Source: Lactobacillus sp. ESL0684 (GTDB lineage: Bacteria > Bacillota > Bacilli > Lactobacillales > Lactobacillaceae). Taken from it: 64,000 bases of DNA. The stretch covers positions 1,042,001 through 1,106,000 of the forward strand of contig NZ_CP113941.1 of the NCBI RefSeq assembly GCF_029392675.1. The letters are read 5' to 3'. Below, piece after piece: positions 9,813 to 19,388 of this stretch (positions are counted from its first letter, which is position 1; each line of letters opens with the position of its first letter). The translations under genes and the position numbers were made by a program. The notes beneath the pieces were generated by a model. It was not told where the DNA came from, searched no databases, and saw only the letters and a list, made by a program, of their open reading frames with translations.

Positions 9813-10922
9813 CTATTTATTTACCAACTCTTGCATTACTTTAATTACTTGATCTGATGCATCAGGTATCCCCAATGATTTTGAAGCTTTCCTCATATCA
9901 TGAGCATACTTATCATCAAGCAAAATATGATCAATTGAAGAAATAAAATTGTTAGGATTCAGGTCGTCTTCAGGTATTACCAAAGCCGCCCCCGCTTTTT
10001 CTAAATCAATTGCATTTTTCATTTGATGATTATGCGTAACATTAGGACTAGGAATTAAAATTGCTGGAACTCCTAATGCCGTAAACTCTGCAATACTCGT
10101 TGCACCAGACCGCGAAACAACACAGGTCATCTCTGGCAATAAAGCAGGCATATCCTTAATATATGGAGTAACTTTTAACTGATCACCATAATCAACTCCA
10201 GCCAGCTTTTCTTTGACCTCGTCATAATAGTAAGTTCCTGTAGCCCAAATAATTTGATATGGCTTTTTACTTAGCTTGATAATTGATTGTAGCACAATTC
10301 GATTGATTGCTAGCGCGCCACGAGAACCGCCAAAAATTAACACAGTTGGTACCTTGGGATTAAGTTGCCATTGTTTATGTAAATCAATTTTAACTTCAGG
10401 TAATGCTAGAACTTGCTGGGAACGTGGATTACCTGTTTTAACTAACTTGTTTTTTTCAGAAAATTGCTTGGCAGCATCATCAAAACTATAACAAATCTTG
10501 TCTACATAATGACCTAAATATTTGTTAGCCAATCCCACTACAGAGTTAGATTCATGGATCATTGTCGGTATATGCATTTTAGCTGCTTCATAAACAACTG
10601 CAGCACTGACATATCCCCCAGTCCCAACTACAATATCTGGCTTGAAGTCATGTAAAATTTGCTTTGCCCGTTTAGTTGCTTTGATGAATAAACTAATAGT
10701 AGCAAAATTTTTAAGTAAATGCTTGCGATTAAACCCTTGAATTTCAATTGTTTCAAAATTAACCCCTGCACTAGGGACAATCTTAGCTTCGAGTCCTTTT
10801 TTAGTACCTACAAACAAGATTTCATCATTTGTGGCTAATTCACGCTGCTTTAAACGTTCGATAATCGCCATAATTGGATAAATATGGCCACCTGTGCCAC
10901 CGCCAGTAAAAATAACTTTCAT
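9813..10922 (-). CDS. murG: UDP-GlcNAc:lipid I N-acetylglucosaminyltransferase MurG
   Basis: A 369-residue GT-B glycosyltransferase that adds GlcNAc to lipid I to form lipid II at the inner membrane face. The N-terminal G-loop GGTGGHIYP and the second glycine-rich loop GTGGYVSA are present. The C-terminal domain has IFGGSRGALAIN and the UDP-GlcNAc-binding segment GATSIAEFTALGVPAILIP. It follows murD by one base. The ftsW gene that separates murD from murG in many bacteria is not in this cluster. Confidence 0.98.
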   Translation of the reverse strand: MKVIFTGGGTGGHIYPIMAIIERLKQRELATNDEILFVGTKKGLEAKIVPSAGVNFETIEIQGFNRKHLLKNFATISLFIKATKRAKQILHDFKPDIVVGTGGYVSAAVVYEAAKMHIPTMIHESNSVVGLANKYLGHYVDKICYSFDDAAKQFSEKNKLVKTGNPRSQQVLALPEVKIDLHKQWQLNPKVPTVLIFGGSRGALAINRIVLQSIIKLSKKPYQIIWATGTYYYDEVKEKLAGVDYGDQLKVTPYIKDMPALLPEMTCVVSRSGATSIAEFTALGVPAILIPSPNVTHNHQMKNAIDLEKAGAALVIPEDDLNPNNFISSIDHILLDDKYAHDMRKASKSLGIPDASDQVIKVMQELVNK

Positions 10923-10923
10923 T

Positions 10924-12303
10924 TTAATTTGTCTTTAAATCCTCAATTAATTTTATAAAACAATCGCCACGTTCTTCAAAGGTTTTAAATTGATCCCATG
11001 AAGCACAGGCAGGAGAAAACAGTAATACATCACCAACACTAGAAAGTTCATATGCCTTAGGTACAGCAACTTGCAAGGTGTCTTCAATCTCAATTTGCTT
11101 AATTCCAGCCTTACGTGCCGCATCTGCCAGCAAATATCGTGTTTCTCCATAAAGTACAACAGCCTTAACGTGTTTTTTTAGTAATGGAACTAGTGCGTCG
11201 AAACTAAAACCTCGATCTAAACCTCCAGCAATCAAGATTTCAGGCTGATCAAAAGACGGAATCGCAACAGAAGCTGCTTCAATATTAGTGGACTTAGAAT
11301 CATTATAAACTTTCCGACCTGCTAGCGTTGTCACATATTGCAATCGATGTTTAGCTCCAGTAAATGTCTTCAAAACACTACAAATATCTGAATTACTTGC
11401 GCCCAACAAATTCGCAATTGCAATCGCAACTAACGCATTTTGTTGGTTGTGTATACCAGGTAATCTCATTTCTGATATTGGCATAATTTTGCCAGTTTTA
11501 CTTTGTAAATAACCATCAGCAATAAAATAATCAGCTTGGCTATCTTTTTCGGAAAAAGTTTGAATCTTCGCTTTAGTTATTTGTTGTTCTTGAGCAAAAA
11601 TTTCTTTCTGATCATAATTGGCGATTAGATAATGCTCACTACTCTGAGTTTTAGTGACATTTAACTTGGCAGCTACATAGTTGGCAAAGGTCTTATGATA
11701 ATCAAGATGGACATTATTATAAATATCGATAATTGCCGCTATTTTAGGATCAAGATCAGTTACTCCTAGTAGTTGAAAACTTGACATTTCAACTACTAAA
11801 ACATCATCTTTGGTTACATGATTAACAACTTCAGAAATTGGCTTGCCAATGTTACCGACAGCGTATGCATGGTGTCCACTATCAGACAAGTGGCGCTCCA
11901 AAATCTGTTGAGTTAGCATTACTGTCGTAGTTTTACCATTTGATCCAGTAATACAGACATAGGGCGCATCGCTTACACTTAAAGCAACTTCTGGTTCTGT
12001 AATAATCGGAATTTGTAATTCCTGTGCCTTTTTTACCAACGGATTATCATAAGGAATTCCGGGGTTCTTTACCAAATAGTCAAATTGCTCCTGCGCTAAC
12101 AATTCAAGTGGATGATACCCACTAATAATATGAACACCTTTTTGGGCTAGTTGCTGCGCCTGCTGATTATCATTTAGATCTGCCTGATCATTTAAAGTTA
12201 GCTTTGCACCGAGTTTCAGCAATAAATTACTTACTGCAAAACCACTTTTACCTAATCCTAACACTAAAATATTTTTATTTCGATATTTATTTAGTTGCTT
12301 CAT
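10924..12303 (-). CDS. murD: UDP-MurNAc-L-Ala:D-glutamate ligase MurD
   Basis: A 459-residue Mur ligase that adds D-glutamate to UDP-MurNAc-L-Ala. The N-terminal Rossmann-like domain begins LVLGLGKSGFAVSNLL. The ATP P-loop ITGSNGKTTT is near residue 120, and the central-domain motif IIDIYNNVHLDYHKT is near 190. The C-terminal domain includes YNDSKSTN and the Lys/His-rich ligase region. Its length is that of typical MurD. It lies between mraY and murG and carries out the fourth cytoplasmic step of precursor synthesis. Confidence 0.98.
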   Translation of the reverse strand: MKQLNKYRNKNILVLGLGKSGFAVSNLLLKLGAKLTLNDQADLNDNQQAQQLAQKGVHIISGYHPLELLAQEQFDYLVKNPGIPYDNPLVKKAQELQIPIITEPEVALSVSDAPYVCITGSNGKTTTVMLTQQILERHLSDSGHHAYAVGNIGKPISEVVNHVTKDDVLVVEMSSFQLLGVTDLDPKIAAIIDIYNNVHLDYHKTFANYVAAKLNVTKTQSSEHYLIANYDQKEIFAQEQQITKAKIQTFSEKDSQADYFIADGYLQSKTGKIMPISEMRLPGIHNQQNALVAIAIANLLGASNSDICSVLKTFTGAKHRLQYVTTLAGRKVYNDSKSTNIEAASVAIPSFDQPEILIAGGLDRGFSFDALVPLLKKHVKAVVLYGETRYLLADAARKAGIKQIEIEDTLQVAVPKAYELSSVGDVLLFSPACASWDQFKTFEERGDCFIKLIEDLKTN

Positions 12304-12313
12304 TTGTTTCTGT

Positions 12314-13276
12314 TTAGCCCCAGATTACTATATATAAAAAACTACCGATTAAGCCAATTAACCAAAAGACTCCATCAACTTTCCATTCACTCCAACCAAT
12401 CATTTCAAAATGATGATGAATTGGTGTCATTTTAAAAATTCTTTTCCCTGTAGTTTGAAACGAAATTACTTGTAAAATAACACTTGCGGTTTCACAAACA
12501 AATACAATGCCAATCAATAATAATGACCATGGTCGATTCAAGAGGATACTGACTACGGCCAATCCGCCTCCTAAAGCAAGTGAACCAGCATCACCCATAA
12601 AAATCTTAGCCGGTTTATGATTAAAAATAAAGAACGAAATTAATCCGCCAATCACACTCATACAAAAGAATAAAACAGCAGAATTGTGCTGCTTAATAGC
12701 TAAATAAGCATAAGTACCATATGCCAGAATCGATAGCCCAGTAGCTAGGCCATCTAGGCCATCCGAAAGATTGACCGCATTAGAAAATCCAACTAACCAA
12801 AATACAACAAAGGCAATAAATAAAATTACGCTGGTTACAGTTCCTACAAACGGAATAAATAGCTTAAACTTAAAGCCATCACTAGCGGCTAATCCTACTA
12901 CTACTGCCGCAATTAAAATTTGCAGCAGCAACTTTTGCCATGCCCGCAAACCTAAATTACGCTTAAAAAAGAGCTTGATCGCATCATCAAGAAAGCCAAT
13001 AACACCATAACCTAATAGACTAATTACTAAAATCCAAATACTTTTATTTAGCTCATGTTGCCACATTGCCACCCAAATAGTAGAAACAGCCGCTGCTAAA
13101 ACAAAAACGACTCCTCCCATTGTTGGCGTACCTGACTTTTTTTGATGCCATTTAGGACCCTCATCGCGAATTTCCTGTCCTTCATGATGACTACGCATAA
13201 AAATAATCATCCAAGGTAAAATAAATCCTGTTAATACTAGTGAACTAACCAATGCAATAATACTATTAATGAGCAT
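12314..13276 (-). CDS. mraY: Phospho-MurNAc-pentapeptide transferase MraY
   Basis: A 320-residue polytopic membrane enzyme with about ten hydrophobic segments. It transfers phospho-MurNAc-pentapeptide to undecaprenyl phosphate, making lipid I. Catalytic landmarks are the aspartate pair in FLDDAIKL (about residue 95), [12 protein letters not shown] (about 170), the [12 protein letters not shown] loop and the HHHFE cluster near the C-terminus. It lies directly downstream of the PBP gene with a 6-base gap. Confidence 0.98.
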   Translation of the reverse strand: MLINSIIALVSSLVLTGFILPWMIIFMRSHHEGQEIRDEGPKWHQKKSGTPTMGGVVFVLAAAVSTIWVAMWQHELNKSIWILVISLLGYGVIGFLDDAIKLFFKRNLGLRAWQKLLLQILIAAVVVGLAASDGFKFKLFIPFVGTVTSVILFIAFVVFWLVGFSNAVNLSDGLDGLATGLSILAYGTYAYLAIKQHNSAVLFFCMSVIGGLISFFIFNHKPAKIFMGDAGSLALGGGLAVVSILLNRPWSLLLIGIVFVCETASVILQVISFQTTGKRIFKMTPIHHHFEMIGWSEWKVDGVFWLIGLIGSFLYIVIWG

Positions 13277-13282
13277 ATAGTG

Positions 13283-15439
13283 CTACTCCTTTAATTCTAT
13301 TTTTAATTTTGTTCCAGGCTTAATAGTCGCGCCAGGTTTAATACTCTGCTTTTGAACTACTCCACTGCCTTTTAAATCTAGCTTAATATCAGCCAATGTT
13401 GCAAACTGCTGCAAGTCGTTAAGTGTCCATCCATGCATCTCTGGACAAGTGATTTTTTTGGTTGTACGAACAAACAGCTTATTACCAACTTGCATTTTTT
13501 TATTTTCAGCCTGGGCAGTTATCTTATTTCCCCGTCCAAGCTTAACCAGTTTGAGCCCCAATTGACTAGCTTTTTGTTTTGCGCTTTGAAACGACATTTT
13601 AGTAAGATTAGGCACAGTAACTAATTTAGTAGTATCGTGCTCATTTTTTGACATTAAAATAGTACGATTCATTACTGGCTTAAAGATTGATGCCAAAATA
13701 GTTTCTGCTGGCTTCACCATCCGTCTTGGTTGTTTCATTGTGATATAAACACAATAACGTGGTTTTTTAGCCGGGGTAACTCCGACAACTGAGAAGATAT
13801 AATTATTATCGCCCTTAAGATAACCTCCATGTGGATTCGCTATTTGTGCAGTACCTGTTTTAATAGCAATACTTTGATGATCCATTCGATAAGTTGCACC
13901 AGTCCCTATTCGCTTATTGAGAACCCGTTTCATATTTTTTAAGACAACTTGGGCAGTTTGCTTAGAATATACAGGATCTCCAACATCTTGAACTTGGTAC
14001 GATTTAATTGTCTTACCACTAGCATCAGTTTCTTTTTCAACAAACTGCGGCTTCACCATTTGTCCTTCATTAGCCAAACTGCTAAAGGCCTGCATCATTT
14101 GCATAACATTAACATTAACTCCTTGACCAAAACTAGTTACTGCCTGATCAACTGGAGATTTAAAAGCTAGCAATCCTGATTGTTCACCAGGGAGAGTAAC
14201 TCCAGTTTTTTGATTAATTCGAAACTTTTTCAAATATTTATGCCAGGTTTTCGCACCCATTTGTTGTTCAAGGTGTACGAACCCTGTATTACTAGATCTT
14301 GGAAAAGCTTGTGAAAAGGGAATACTACCCCAACCTGATGACTGCCAATCATGTATTACGGATCCTCCAACCGAAACCGAACCAGAATTGTAATACTGAT
14401 TAGGATGGTAATTTCCACTATCAACAGCCGCAGATAAAGTTAAAACTTTAAAAACTGAACCAGGTTCAAAGGTATCCTGTACCAGAATATTACGATAGGA
14501 TTTGTCCATTCCCTTTTTTGTCTGTGGATTAAAAGTAGGTCTTTGAGAAGCAGCTAAAATTTTACCAGTTTTCATGTCTTCAACTACTGCAGTCATAGAA
14601 ACTGGATTATATGTTTGTTGCACATCTGAAAGACGATTTTCCAAATAGTCTTGTAATTGTGAATCAATCGTCAAATACAAGTCATTACCATTCTTAGGGG
14701 CACGATAAGATTGTGCATGATTCGGAGCTTGATAATTTGCCGCATCAACTGATGAAATTTGCGTACCATCTTTACCCGAAAGCAAGTCATTATACCATGC
14801 TTCTAATCCCATTGTACCAACTAAATTCTCAGTATTAGTCTTTTTATCATACTCTGGTTCAGCATAGCCAACTATGTGAGAAGCAAAATTACCATTGGGA
14901 TACAACCTAGCTGGAGTCTCAAAAAACTTAATTCCTGGCAACTTCATCTTGACTATTTGATCACGCTGACGTTTAGTCAGTCCACTTCCAGCTGCACCAA
15001 ACTGAACCTGGAAAGCTGAATGACTAGGATTCAGATATTGCAAAATTTTACTTGCAGATATAGGTAGTACAGTCGCTAATTTATCGGCTGTTTTAGATTT
15101 ATTAACCACATATTCTGGTTTATTTTTATAATTTATTGAAGTTTTATCTAAGATCGCATAAACCGTATAAAGATGCGAGTCTTGTGCCACTGCTAATCCA
15201 TTCCGATCATAGATCGTACCGCGAGATGCCTTTAAAACCTGATTCCGTTTATATAACTGTTCAGTTCTTTGACTCAAGTTTCTGCCATTAACGGTTTGTG
15301 AAATTCCTAAATATAAAAATCTTCCTACAAATACAAGAAAAACCAAAGCCGCAGCTACTTGGAGACATCTCCCCACTGTAAAACGGTAGCCGTGGGCTTT
15401 GGATTTTTGTGATCGCAAATTATTAATACTTTGTTTCAT
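13283..15439 (-). CDS. pbp2B: Septal penicillin-binding protein 2B/FtsI with PASTA domains
   Basis: A 718-residue class B PBP that cross-links septal peptidoglycan. One transmembrane helix (about 24-50) is followed by the dimerisation domain (SRGTIYDRNG) and the transpeptidase domain. Active-site motifs are SVFK at about residue 328, SSN near 392, and KTG near 525. Two C-terminal PASTA repeats follow (starting about 605 and 665), which bind peptidoglycan in related proteins. It overlaps the last base of ftsL. The gene also fits the name ftsI. Confidence 0.97.
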   Translation of the reverse strand: MKQSINNLRSQKSKAHGYRFTVGRCLQVAAALVFLVFVGRFLYLGISQTVNGRNLSQRTEQLYKRNQVLKASRGTIYDRNGLAVAQDSHLYTVYAILDKTSINYKNKPEYVVNKSKTADKLATVLPISASKILQYLNPSHSAFQVQFGAAGSGLTKRQRDQIVKMKLPGIKFFETPARLYPNGNFASHIVGYAEPEYDKKTNTENLVGTMGLEAWYNDLLSGKDGTQISSVDAANYQAPNHAQSYRAPKNGNDLYLTIDSQLQDYLENRLSDVQQTYNPVSMTAVVEDMKTGKILAASQRPTFNPQTKKGMDKSYRNILVQDTFEPGSVFKVLTLSAAVDSGNYHPNQYYNSGSVSVGGSVIHDWQSSGWGSIPFSQAFPRSSNTGFVHLEQQMGAKTWHKYLKKFRINQKTGVTLPGEQSGLLAFKSPVDQAVTSFGQGVNVNVMQMMQAFSSLANEGQMVKPQFVEKETDASGKTIKSYQVQDVGDPVYSKQTAQVVLKNMKRVLNKRIGTGATYRMDHQSIAIKTGTAQIANPHGGYLKGDNNYIFSVVGVTPAKKPRYCVYITMKQPRRMVKPAETILASIFKPVMNRTILMSKNEHDTTKLVTVPNLTKMSFQSAKQKASQLGLKLVKLGRGNKITAQAENKKMQVGNKLFVRTTKKITCPEMHGWTLNDLQQFATLADIKLDLKGSGVVQKQSIKPGATIKPGTKLKIELKE

Positions 15440-15801
15440 TAGTGAACATTCCTAATGTTTTTTTCAATTAAAGTTAGTCCTTTACTTCGAGCAATTTTGT
15501 TCATTCTTGCACTTGAAGTTAACTCACCGATTTCTTGGTGTAAATCACTAACTTTATTTTGCTCTTTAACAACTGTTTGCTGAACATTAGTCAGCTCATG
15601 TTGAGCTGACGTGGCTGAAACACTAGCTGAAACTAATGTAAACATTAGTCCTAATGTAATTAATGTTCCTAAAATTAGCAAGACTTTTTCAAAACCAGAC
15701 CAAACAACGTGTTCTTGGTTAAGAGACACTCGTTGCTTAGCATTTGGTTTATCTTTTTCATTAAGGTTAAATGTAACTTTTCTTGCTAAATTATCAGCCA
15801 T
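15439..15801 (-). CDS. ftsL: Cell-division protein FtsL
   Basis: A small bitopic divisome protein, 120 residues from the ATG at 15801. A longer frame exists to 15846, but the ATG at 15801 has a good GAGGAAA binding site and starts 13 bases after the rsmH stop, so I chose it. The N-terminus is cytoplasmic, one hydrophobic helix (VLLILGTLITLGLMFTLVSA) spans the membrane, and the extracellular part is a Gln/Leu heptad coiled coil that partners DivIC and DivIB. Primary-sequence conservation is low, so the call rests on topology and position. Confidence 0.9.
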   Translation of the reverse strand: MADNLARKVTFNLNEKDKPNAKQRVSLNQEHVVWSGFEKVLLILGTLITLGLMFTLVSASVSATSAQHELTNVQQTVVKEQNKVSDLHQEIGELTSSARMNKIARSKGLTLIEKNIRNVH

Positions 15802-15814
15802 CGGCTTTTCCTCT

Positions 15815-16762
15815 TTACAACTTTTCCGCGATCCGTAACTTTGCACTGTGTGAGCGGTTATTGTTCTCTAATTCTTTAGTCGAAGCAACAATAGGTTTAC
15901 GATTGATTAAACGAAGAGTAGGCTTCATGCTATCTGGTATCATTGGCATCCCACGTGGTACTTCAACTTCTGAATATTTTTTAAAAATCTTTTTTACTAT
16001 TTTATCCTCATCAGACTGAAAAGTAATTACGCTAATTCTACCTTTAGGTTTTAGCAGCTTAATGGCTTCTTCAAGCGATTGCTCAAGAACCTCAAGCTCA
16101 TGATTTACTGCAACGCGCAATGCCTGAAAAGTTTTCTTAGCCGGATGACCTCCGCTACGCCTAGCATATGCCGGAATTGCTTCTTTAATAACTTCCACTA
16201 ACTCAAAAGTTGTTTCAATTGGTTTAGCTTGTCTTCTAATAACAATTTTACTGGCTATCTGACGAGAAAATTTTTCATCACCATATTTATACAAAATATT
16301 TGCTAACTCTTTTTGGCTTGAGTTGTTTACCAACTGGTAGGCATCAAGTGATTGCTGTTGATCCATTCTCATGTCTAATCGAGCATTGAAGCGGTATGAA
16401 AATCCCCGCGTTGCTTGATCAAACTGAGGAGAAGATACCCCAAGATCATAATATATTCCATCAATTCCATCAACATAGCCTAGCTTAACCAGGTTCATAT
16501 TCAAATGGCTAAAATTGTCATGGACTAATTCTAATCTCGGTTTACTATTATTTGCCAATACATCCGCAAAGTTTAAACGAGCCGATTTTATTGCAAATTC
16601 ATCTTGGTCAAAACCAATCAAAGTACCTGAATTAAGCTTGCTTAACAAATATTTTGCATGACCACCACCACCAAAGGTTGCATCAACATAAAGGCCATGG
16701 TCTTTTGGTTTTAAATTATCTATTGTTTCATGTAAAAGTACACTAGTGTGTTTGAATTCCAT
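15815..16762 (-). CDS. rsmH: 16S rRNA m4C1402 methyltransferase RsmH (MraW)
   Basis: A 315-residue SAM-dependent enzyme that N4-methylates C1402 in 16S rRNA. The N-terminus HTSVLLHETIDNL and the SAM-binding motif DATFGGGGHAKYLL are diagnostic. YDLGVSSPQFDQATRGFSYR near residue 105 and the C-terminal RLINRKPI are also typical. It follows mraZ by two bases and precedes ftsL, the standard head of the dcw operon. Confidence 0.98.
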   Translation of the reverse strand: MEFKHTSVLLHETIDNLKPKDHGLYVDATFGGGGHAKYLLSKLNSGTLIGFDQDEFAIKSARLNFADVLANNSKPRLELVHDNFSHLNMNLVKLGYVDGIDGIYYDLGVSSPQFDQATRGFSYRFNARLDMRMDQQQSLDAYQLVNNSSQKELANILYKYGDEKFSRQIASKIVIRRQAKPIETTFELVEVIKEAIPAYARRSGGHPAKKTFQALRVAVNHELEVLEQSLEEAIKLLKPKGRISVITFQSDEDKIVKKIFKKYSEVEVPRGMPMIPDSMKPTLRLINRKPIVASTKELENNNRSHSAKLRIAEKL

Positions 16763-16764
16763 AG

Positions 16765-17196
16765 TTAAAGCTCAATATCATCCAAATCTTCTGCGATATT
16801 ATCATAGTTTTCGTTAGCTTCATCGCTAAAGCTTTCCCAACGTTCACTTGACCAAATTTCTATTCGATCTGAAACGCCTACAATAACACATTCTTTTATT
16901 AAAGCCGCGTGTTTCTTCAAAGTTGTGGTCAGATTAACACGCCCCTGTTTATCGAATTCGCATTCCATCGCACCAGAATAAAACAATCGCGTAAAACTAC
17001 GCGCATTTCTCTTAGTTAACGGAAGACGGGCTAGTTTAGATTCCATTTTTTGCCATTCTGCAATAGTATAACCAAAAATGCAACCCTCCATGCCACGAGT
17101 AAATACCATTTTTTCTCCAATCTCTTCACGCAAATGGGCAGGGATAATTAATCGCCCTTTGCTATCAAGATTGTGATGGTATTCACCCATGAACAT
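16765..17196 (-). CDS. mraZ: Transcriptional regulator MraZ
   Basis: A 143-residue protein made of two AbrB-like SpoVT repeats (about 5-50 and 78-125), each with the MraZ signature: YHHNLDSKGRLIIPAHLR and MECEFDKQGRVNLTTTLKKHA. MraZ forms rings and binds its own promoter to regulate the dcw operon. A triple MraZ box is visible 30-55 bases upstream of the start. A strong GGGGGG-containing ribosome-binding site precedes the first ATG. It is the first gene of the operon. Confidence 0.98.
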   Translation of the reverse strand: MFMGEYHHNLDSKGRLIIPAHLREEIGEKMVFTRGMEGCIFGYTIAEWQKMESKLARLPLTKRNARSFTRLFYSGAMECEFDKQGRVNLTTTLKKHAALIKECVIVGVSDRIEIWSSERWESFSDEANENYDNIAEDLDDIEL

Positions 17197-17225
17197 GACC
17201 TAGCCCCCCTTCCAAAGAATAATTT

Positions 17226-17250
17226 ACCACAATTCACCACTTTCTACCAC
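17226..17250 (-). promoter_or_regulatory. MraZ operator (three GTGGT repeats)
   Basis: On the minus strand the pentamer GTGGT occurs three times with an exact 10-base period (plus-strand ACCAC at 17226-17230, 17236-17240 and 17246-17250), directly upstream of mraZ. A weaker fourth copy lies at 17257-17261. MraZ proteins are known to bind three or four short GTGG/TGGG repeats spaced by about one helical turn, so this is very probably the autoregulatory site. Confidence 0.85.
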
Positions 17251-17369
17251 ATTTTTACCAAAAAACTTAAGTTATTTAATATTTTAACAAGCTTAAAAAA
17301 ACAGCTTAGGATTAATATTAATCCTAAGCCATTTATAGCTAAAAATTTACTTTTAATAAGTGGGGGAAA

Positions 17370-17696
17370 CTAAATCATTAAGAATAATAAACCGATATAC
17401 CAAAAAATTGTGCACGCAGTCAAATAGTCCCACAATTGACGTAGTGTTTTTTGCAAAGAAATATTTTTGTACTTTATCGTTTCAGACACTGCAACTACAA
17501 TTACTAAGATAAAGAAAAGCAAAAATCCATAGGGCAAAAATTCAGGTTTTCGCTCCTTTGTCGTAATCAAATGACAGGCAAAACAAAAAAATAATGGTAA
17601 AACATCATATCCCCGAAAAAGTGCCTTAGGAAAAGCTTTATTCAACATAAATGCTAAGGCCAAGCCAATTATTGGTGCCAAAAAAATCAAAAACAT
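17370..17696 (-). CDS. DUF3397-like small membrane protein
   Basis: A 108-residue membrane protein upstream of mraZ on the same strand, with four predicted hydrophobic segments (about 3-22, 32-45, 53-72 and 89-108). I chose the second ATG (17696), because the AGGAGG site is directly against the first ATG but six bases from the second. Proteins of this size, with a conserved R-x-P around residue 50, occur next to mraZ in lactobacilli and belong to the DUF3397 group. No function is known. The DUF assignment is from recall of context and layout. Confidence 0.72.
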   Translation of the reverse strand: MFLIFLAPIIGLALAFMLNKAFPKALFRGYDVLPLFFCFACHLITTKERKPEFLPYGFLLFFILVIVVAVSETIKYKNISLQKTLRQLWDYLTACTIFWYIGLLFLMI

Positions 17697-17730
17697 GATC
17701 ATCCTCCTAAAGATCTATTTTACTACATAA

Positions 17731-17759
17731 TTGAAAAAAACCATTAATAAGGATAAAAT
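17731..17759 (+). promoter_or_regulatory. Sigma-70 type promoter for the 46-residue membrane peptide
   Basis: TTGAAA (17731-17736) and TAAAAT (17754-17759) are separated by exactly 17 bases. The AAGGAGG ribosome-binding site of the short gene follows. The promoter lies between the divergent DUF3397-like gene and the peptide gene. Confidence 0.7.
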
Positions 17760-17783
17760 ATTGTTCATGTAAGGAGGACAAAC

Positions 17784-17924
17784 ATGGCTAGAAGAAAAAA
17801 GAAGAAAAAATCTGGATTTCAAAAATTGACTATTTTTATGGCATGGCTAATGGCTTTTATTACACTAGCAGGTATCTTAGTTGCAGTTATCCCTGCACTA
17901 ATTAACAACGGTACAATCGGCTAA
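17784..17924 (+). CDS. 46-residue single-span membrane peptide (DUF4044-like)
   Basis: A small gene with a clear promoter, a perfect AAGGAGG site 5 bases before the ATG, and a terminator directly after the stop. The product starts MARRKKKKKSGFQK, a positively charged cytoplasmic tail, followed by one hydrophobic helix (about 16-40) and a short extracellular end. This layout matches the DUF4044 peptides of lactobacilli. Its position between the wall-precursor cluster and mreBCD suggests a link to the cell envelope, but no function is established. Confidence 0.85.
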   Translation: MARRKKKKKSGFQKLTIFMAWLMAFITLAGILVAVIPALINNGTIG

Positions 17925-17956
17925 AAAAGCGTGAGAACTAAATTCTCACGCTTTTT
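17923..17956. terminator. Bidirectional terminator between the 46-residue peptide and mreD
   Basis: The inverted repeat AGCGTGAGAA/TTCTCACGCT is flanked by an A-run on one side and a T-run on the other. It can end the plus-strand peptide transcript and the minus-strand mreBCD transcript, whose last stop codon is at 17959. Confidence 0.92.
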
Positions 17957-17958
17957 AA

Positions 17959-18492
17959 TTAGCGATAATTATCTAAGTTAACCATGAAAGGATAACTTTG
18001 AGCTAACTTTGCCCAAATTGGATATGACAATAGCGTAAATATCAGTGACCAGCCTAAAGTTGGCAATATGCCAGCTAACATTGCTCTTATGGATACATTA
18101 ATTAATCCTACAATATTCAAAACCAACCAACTATAGATATTCAAAACTGCTAAAGTTAACAAAACTACTAGTATTTTTACCCAGAAAACTTCTGGCAAAA
18201 ACCGAGCCACCTTTTGTAAAAGCCAACAGCATAAAGGCAAGCCGACAGCATAAATTCCAATAAAACCCCAAAAATATAAGTCACTGATAATTCCAACTAT
18301 AAGAGCTAACCAAATTTCTTTTTCATTGGTATCATCAAATAAGGCAATCAGCATTACTCCTATCGGTAATATTAAACATGCGCCGTTCCCAATAACCATA
18401 AATTGGTGTAAATAAAATGACAAGCTACCATCAAGCACTAAGGCAACATATAGTGCAAACGCTAGAACAAATCTGCGCAAAGAGTGTATCAA
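17959..18492 (-). CDS. mreD: Rod-shape-determining protein MreD
   Basis: A 177-residue polytopic membrane protein with five or six hydrophobic helices and little soluble sequence, the expected MreD form. It overlaps the end of mreC by four bases, the typical mreBCD arrangement. MreD works with MreC, RodA and PBP2-type enzymes in the elongation machinery. Its sequence is poorly conserved, so the call depends mainly on topology and on following mreB and mreC. Confidence 0.92.
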   Translation of the reverse strand: MIHSLRRFVLAFALYVALVLDGSLSFYLHQFMVIGNGACLILPIGVMLIALFDDTNEKEIWLALIVGIISDLYFWGFIGIYAVGLPLCCWLLQKVARFLPEVFWVKILVVLLTLAVLNIYSWLVLNIVGLINVSIRAMLAGILPTLGWSLIFTLLSYPIWAKLAQSYPFMVNLDNYR

Positions 18493-19340
18493 TCTGCTAC
18501 CTCCCGCTTAATTACAGTCACCACCGAAGGATCATTTAGTTCACCAGCCGGATTAATCTTAATTAGGTCAGACAAGCCAAAAGAATCACGAGTTGTGCTA
18601 GCAACTTTACCAACTAACAGTCCTTTAGGAGAATTGCCTCCCAATCCACTAGTATAAACTTTAGTACCTTTAACTAATTTCTTATTATCAAGAGCCTGGG
18701 TAAATGCTAGGTCATTATTGTTCATTACAGTAACAATTCCATGAATTTTTTTACCATCTGTAGCAGTTGCCTCGACAGCAAATCGATTAGCAGCCTTATC
18801 ACTAGTGGTAATCAGTTCAACTTTAGCAGATGCAGCATCTACCTCAATTACACGCCCAATCAAACCACCTGCGCACATGACTGCCATATTTTTTCGAATA
18901 CCAGCCGTTGTTCCCTTATTAATAACTAATAAATCAGTCCAACTAGTTGGTGTTCGCGAAATAACTGACGCATCAATCATTGTATAGTCAGTCAACGTTG
19001 CCTTTAATTTTAATGTTGCTTTTAATTGTTTATTTTCAGCTTCCAGACTTGAGTTTCGTGCCTTTGTTTGCTCTAGTTGTGTTACCTTACTCTTTAAATA
19101 ATTATTTTCATTTTGTGTTTCTAATAAATCATGAACATTATTCAAACCATTAGATACTAAACTAACTGGCAAATCAACAATCCGAGTACCTACGCTAACT
19201 ATATCGTTTCCTAAACTCTGAATAATTATTGGAGTATTACGTTTATTACGCAAATTAACACTAACACCCATAAAAGAGAGGATGATAATAATTACAATAC
19301 AAACTGACAATAATTTTTTATTTTGTAGAAATTTCTTCAT
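18489..19340 (-). CDS. mreC: Rod-shape-determining protein MreC
   Basis: A 283-residue bitopic protein with a single N-terminal transmembrane helix (about 9-27), then a coiled coil (about 70-110, ENNYLKSKVTQLEQTKARN), then the beta-rich extracellular MreC core. That core includes DASVISRTPTSWTDLLVINKGTTAGIRKNMAV and GLIGRVIEV. MreC activates elongation PBPs. It lies between mreB and mreD. The start follows a typical binding site after a 48-base gap to mreB. Confidence 0.96.
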   Translation of the reverse strand: MKKFLQNKKLLSVCIVIIIILSFMGVSVNLRNKRNTPIIIQSLGNDIVSVGTRIVDLPVSLVSNGLNNVHDLLETQNENNYLKSKVTQLEQTKARNSSLEAENKQLKATLKLKATLTDYTMIDASVISRTPTSWTDLLVINKGTTAGIRKNMAVMCAGGLIGRVIEVDAASAKVELITTSDKAANRFAVEATATDGKKIHGIVTVMNNNDLAFTQALDNKKLVKGTKVYTSGLGGNSPKGLLVGKVASTTRDSFGLSDLIKINPAGELNDPSVVTVIKREVAD

Positions 19341-19388
19341 TTGGAATCGTTCCTAAAAAAGCTGGCAATAAATCTACCAGCTTCTATA

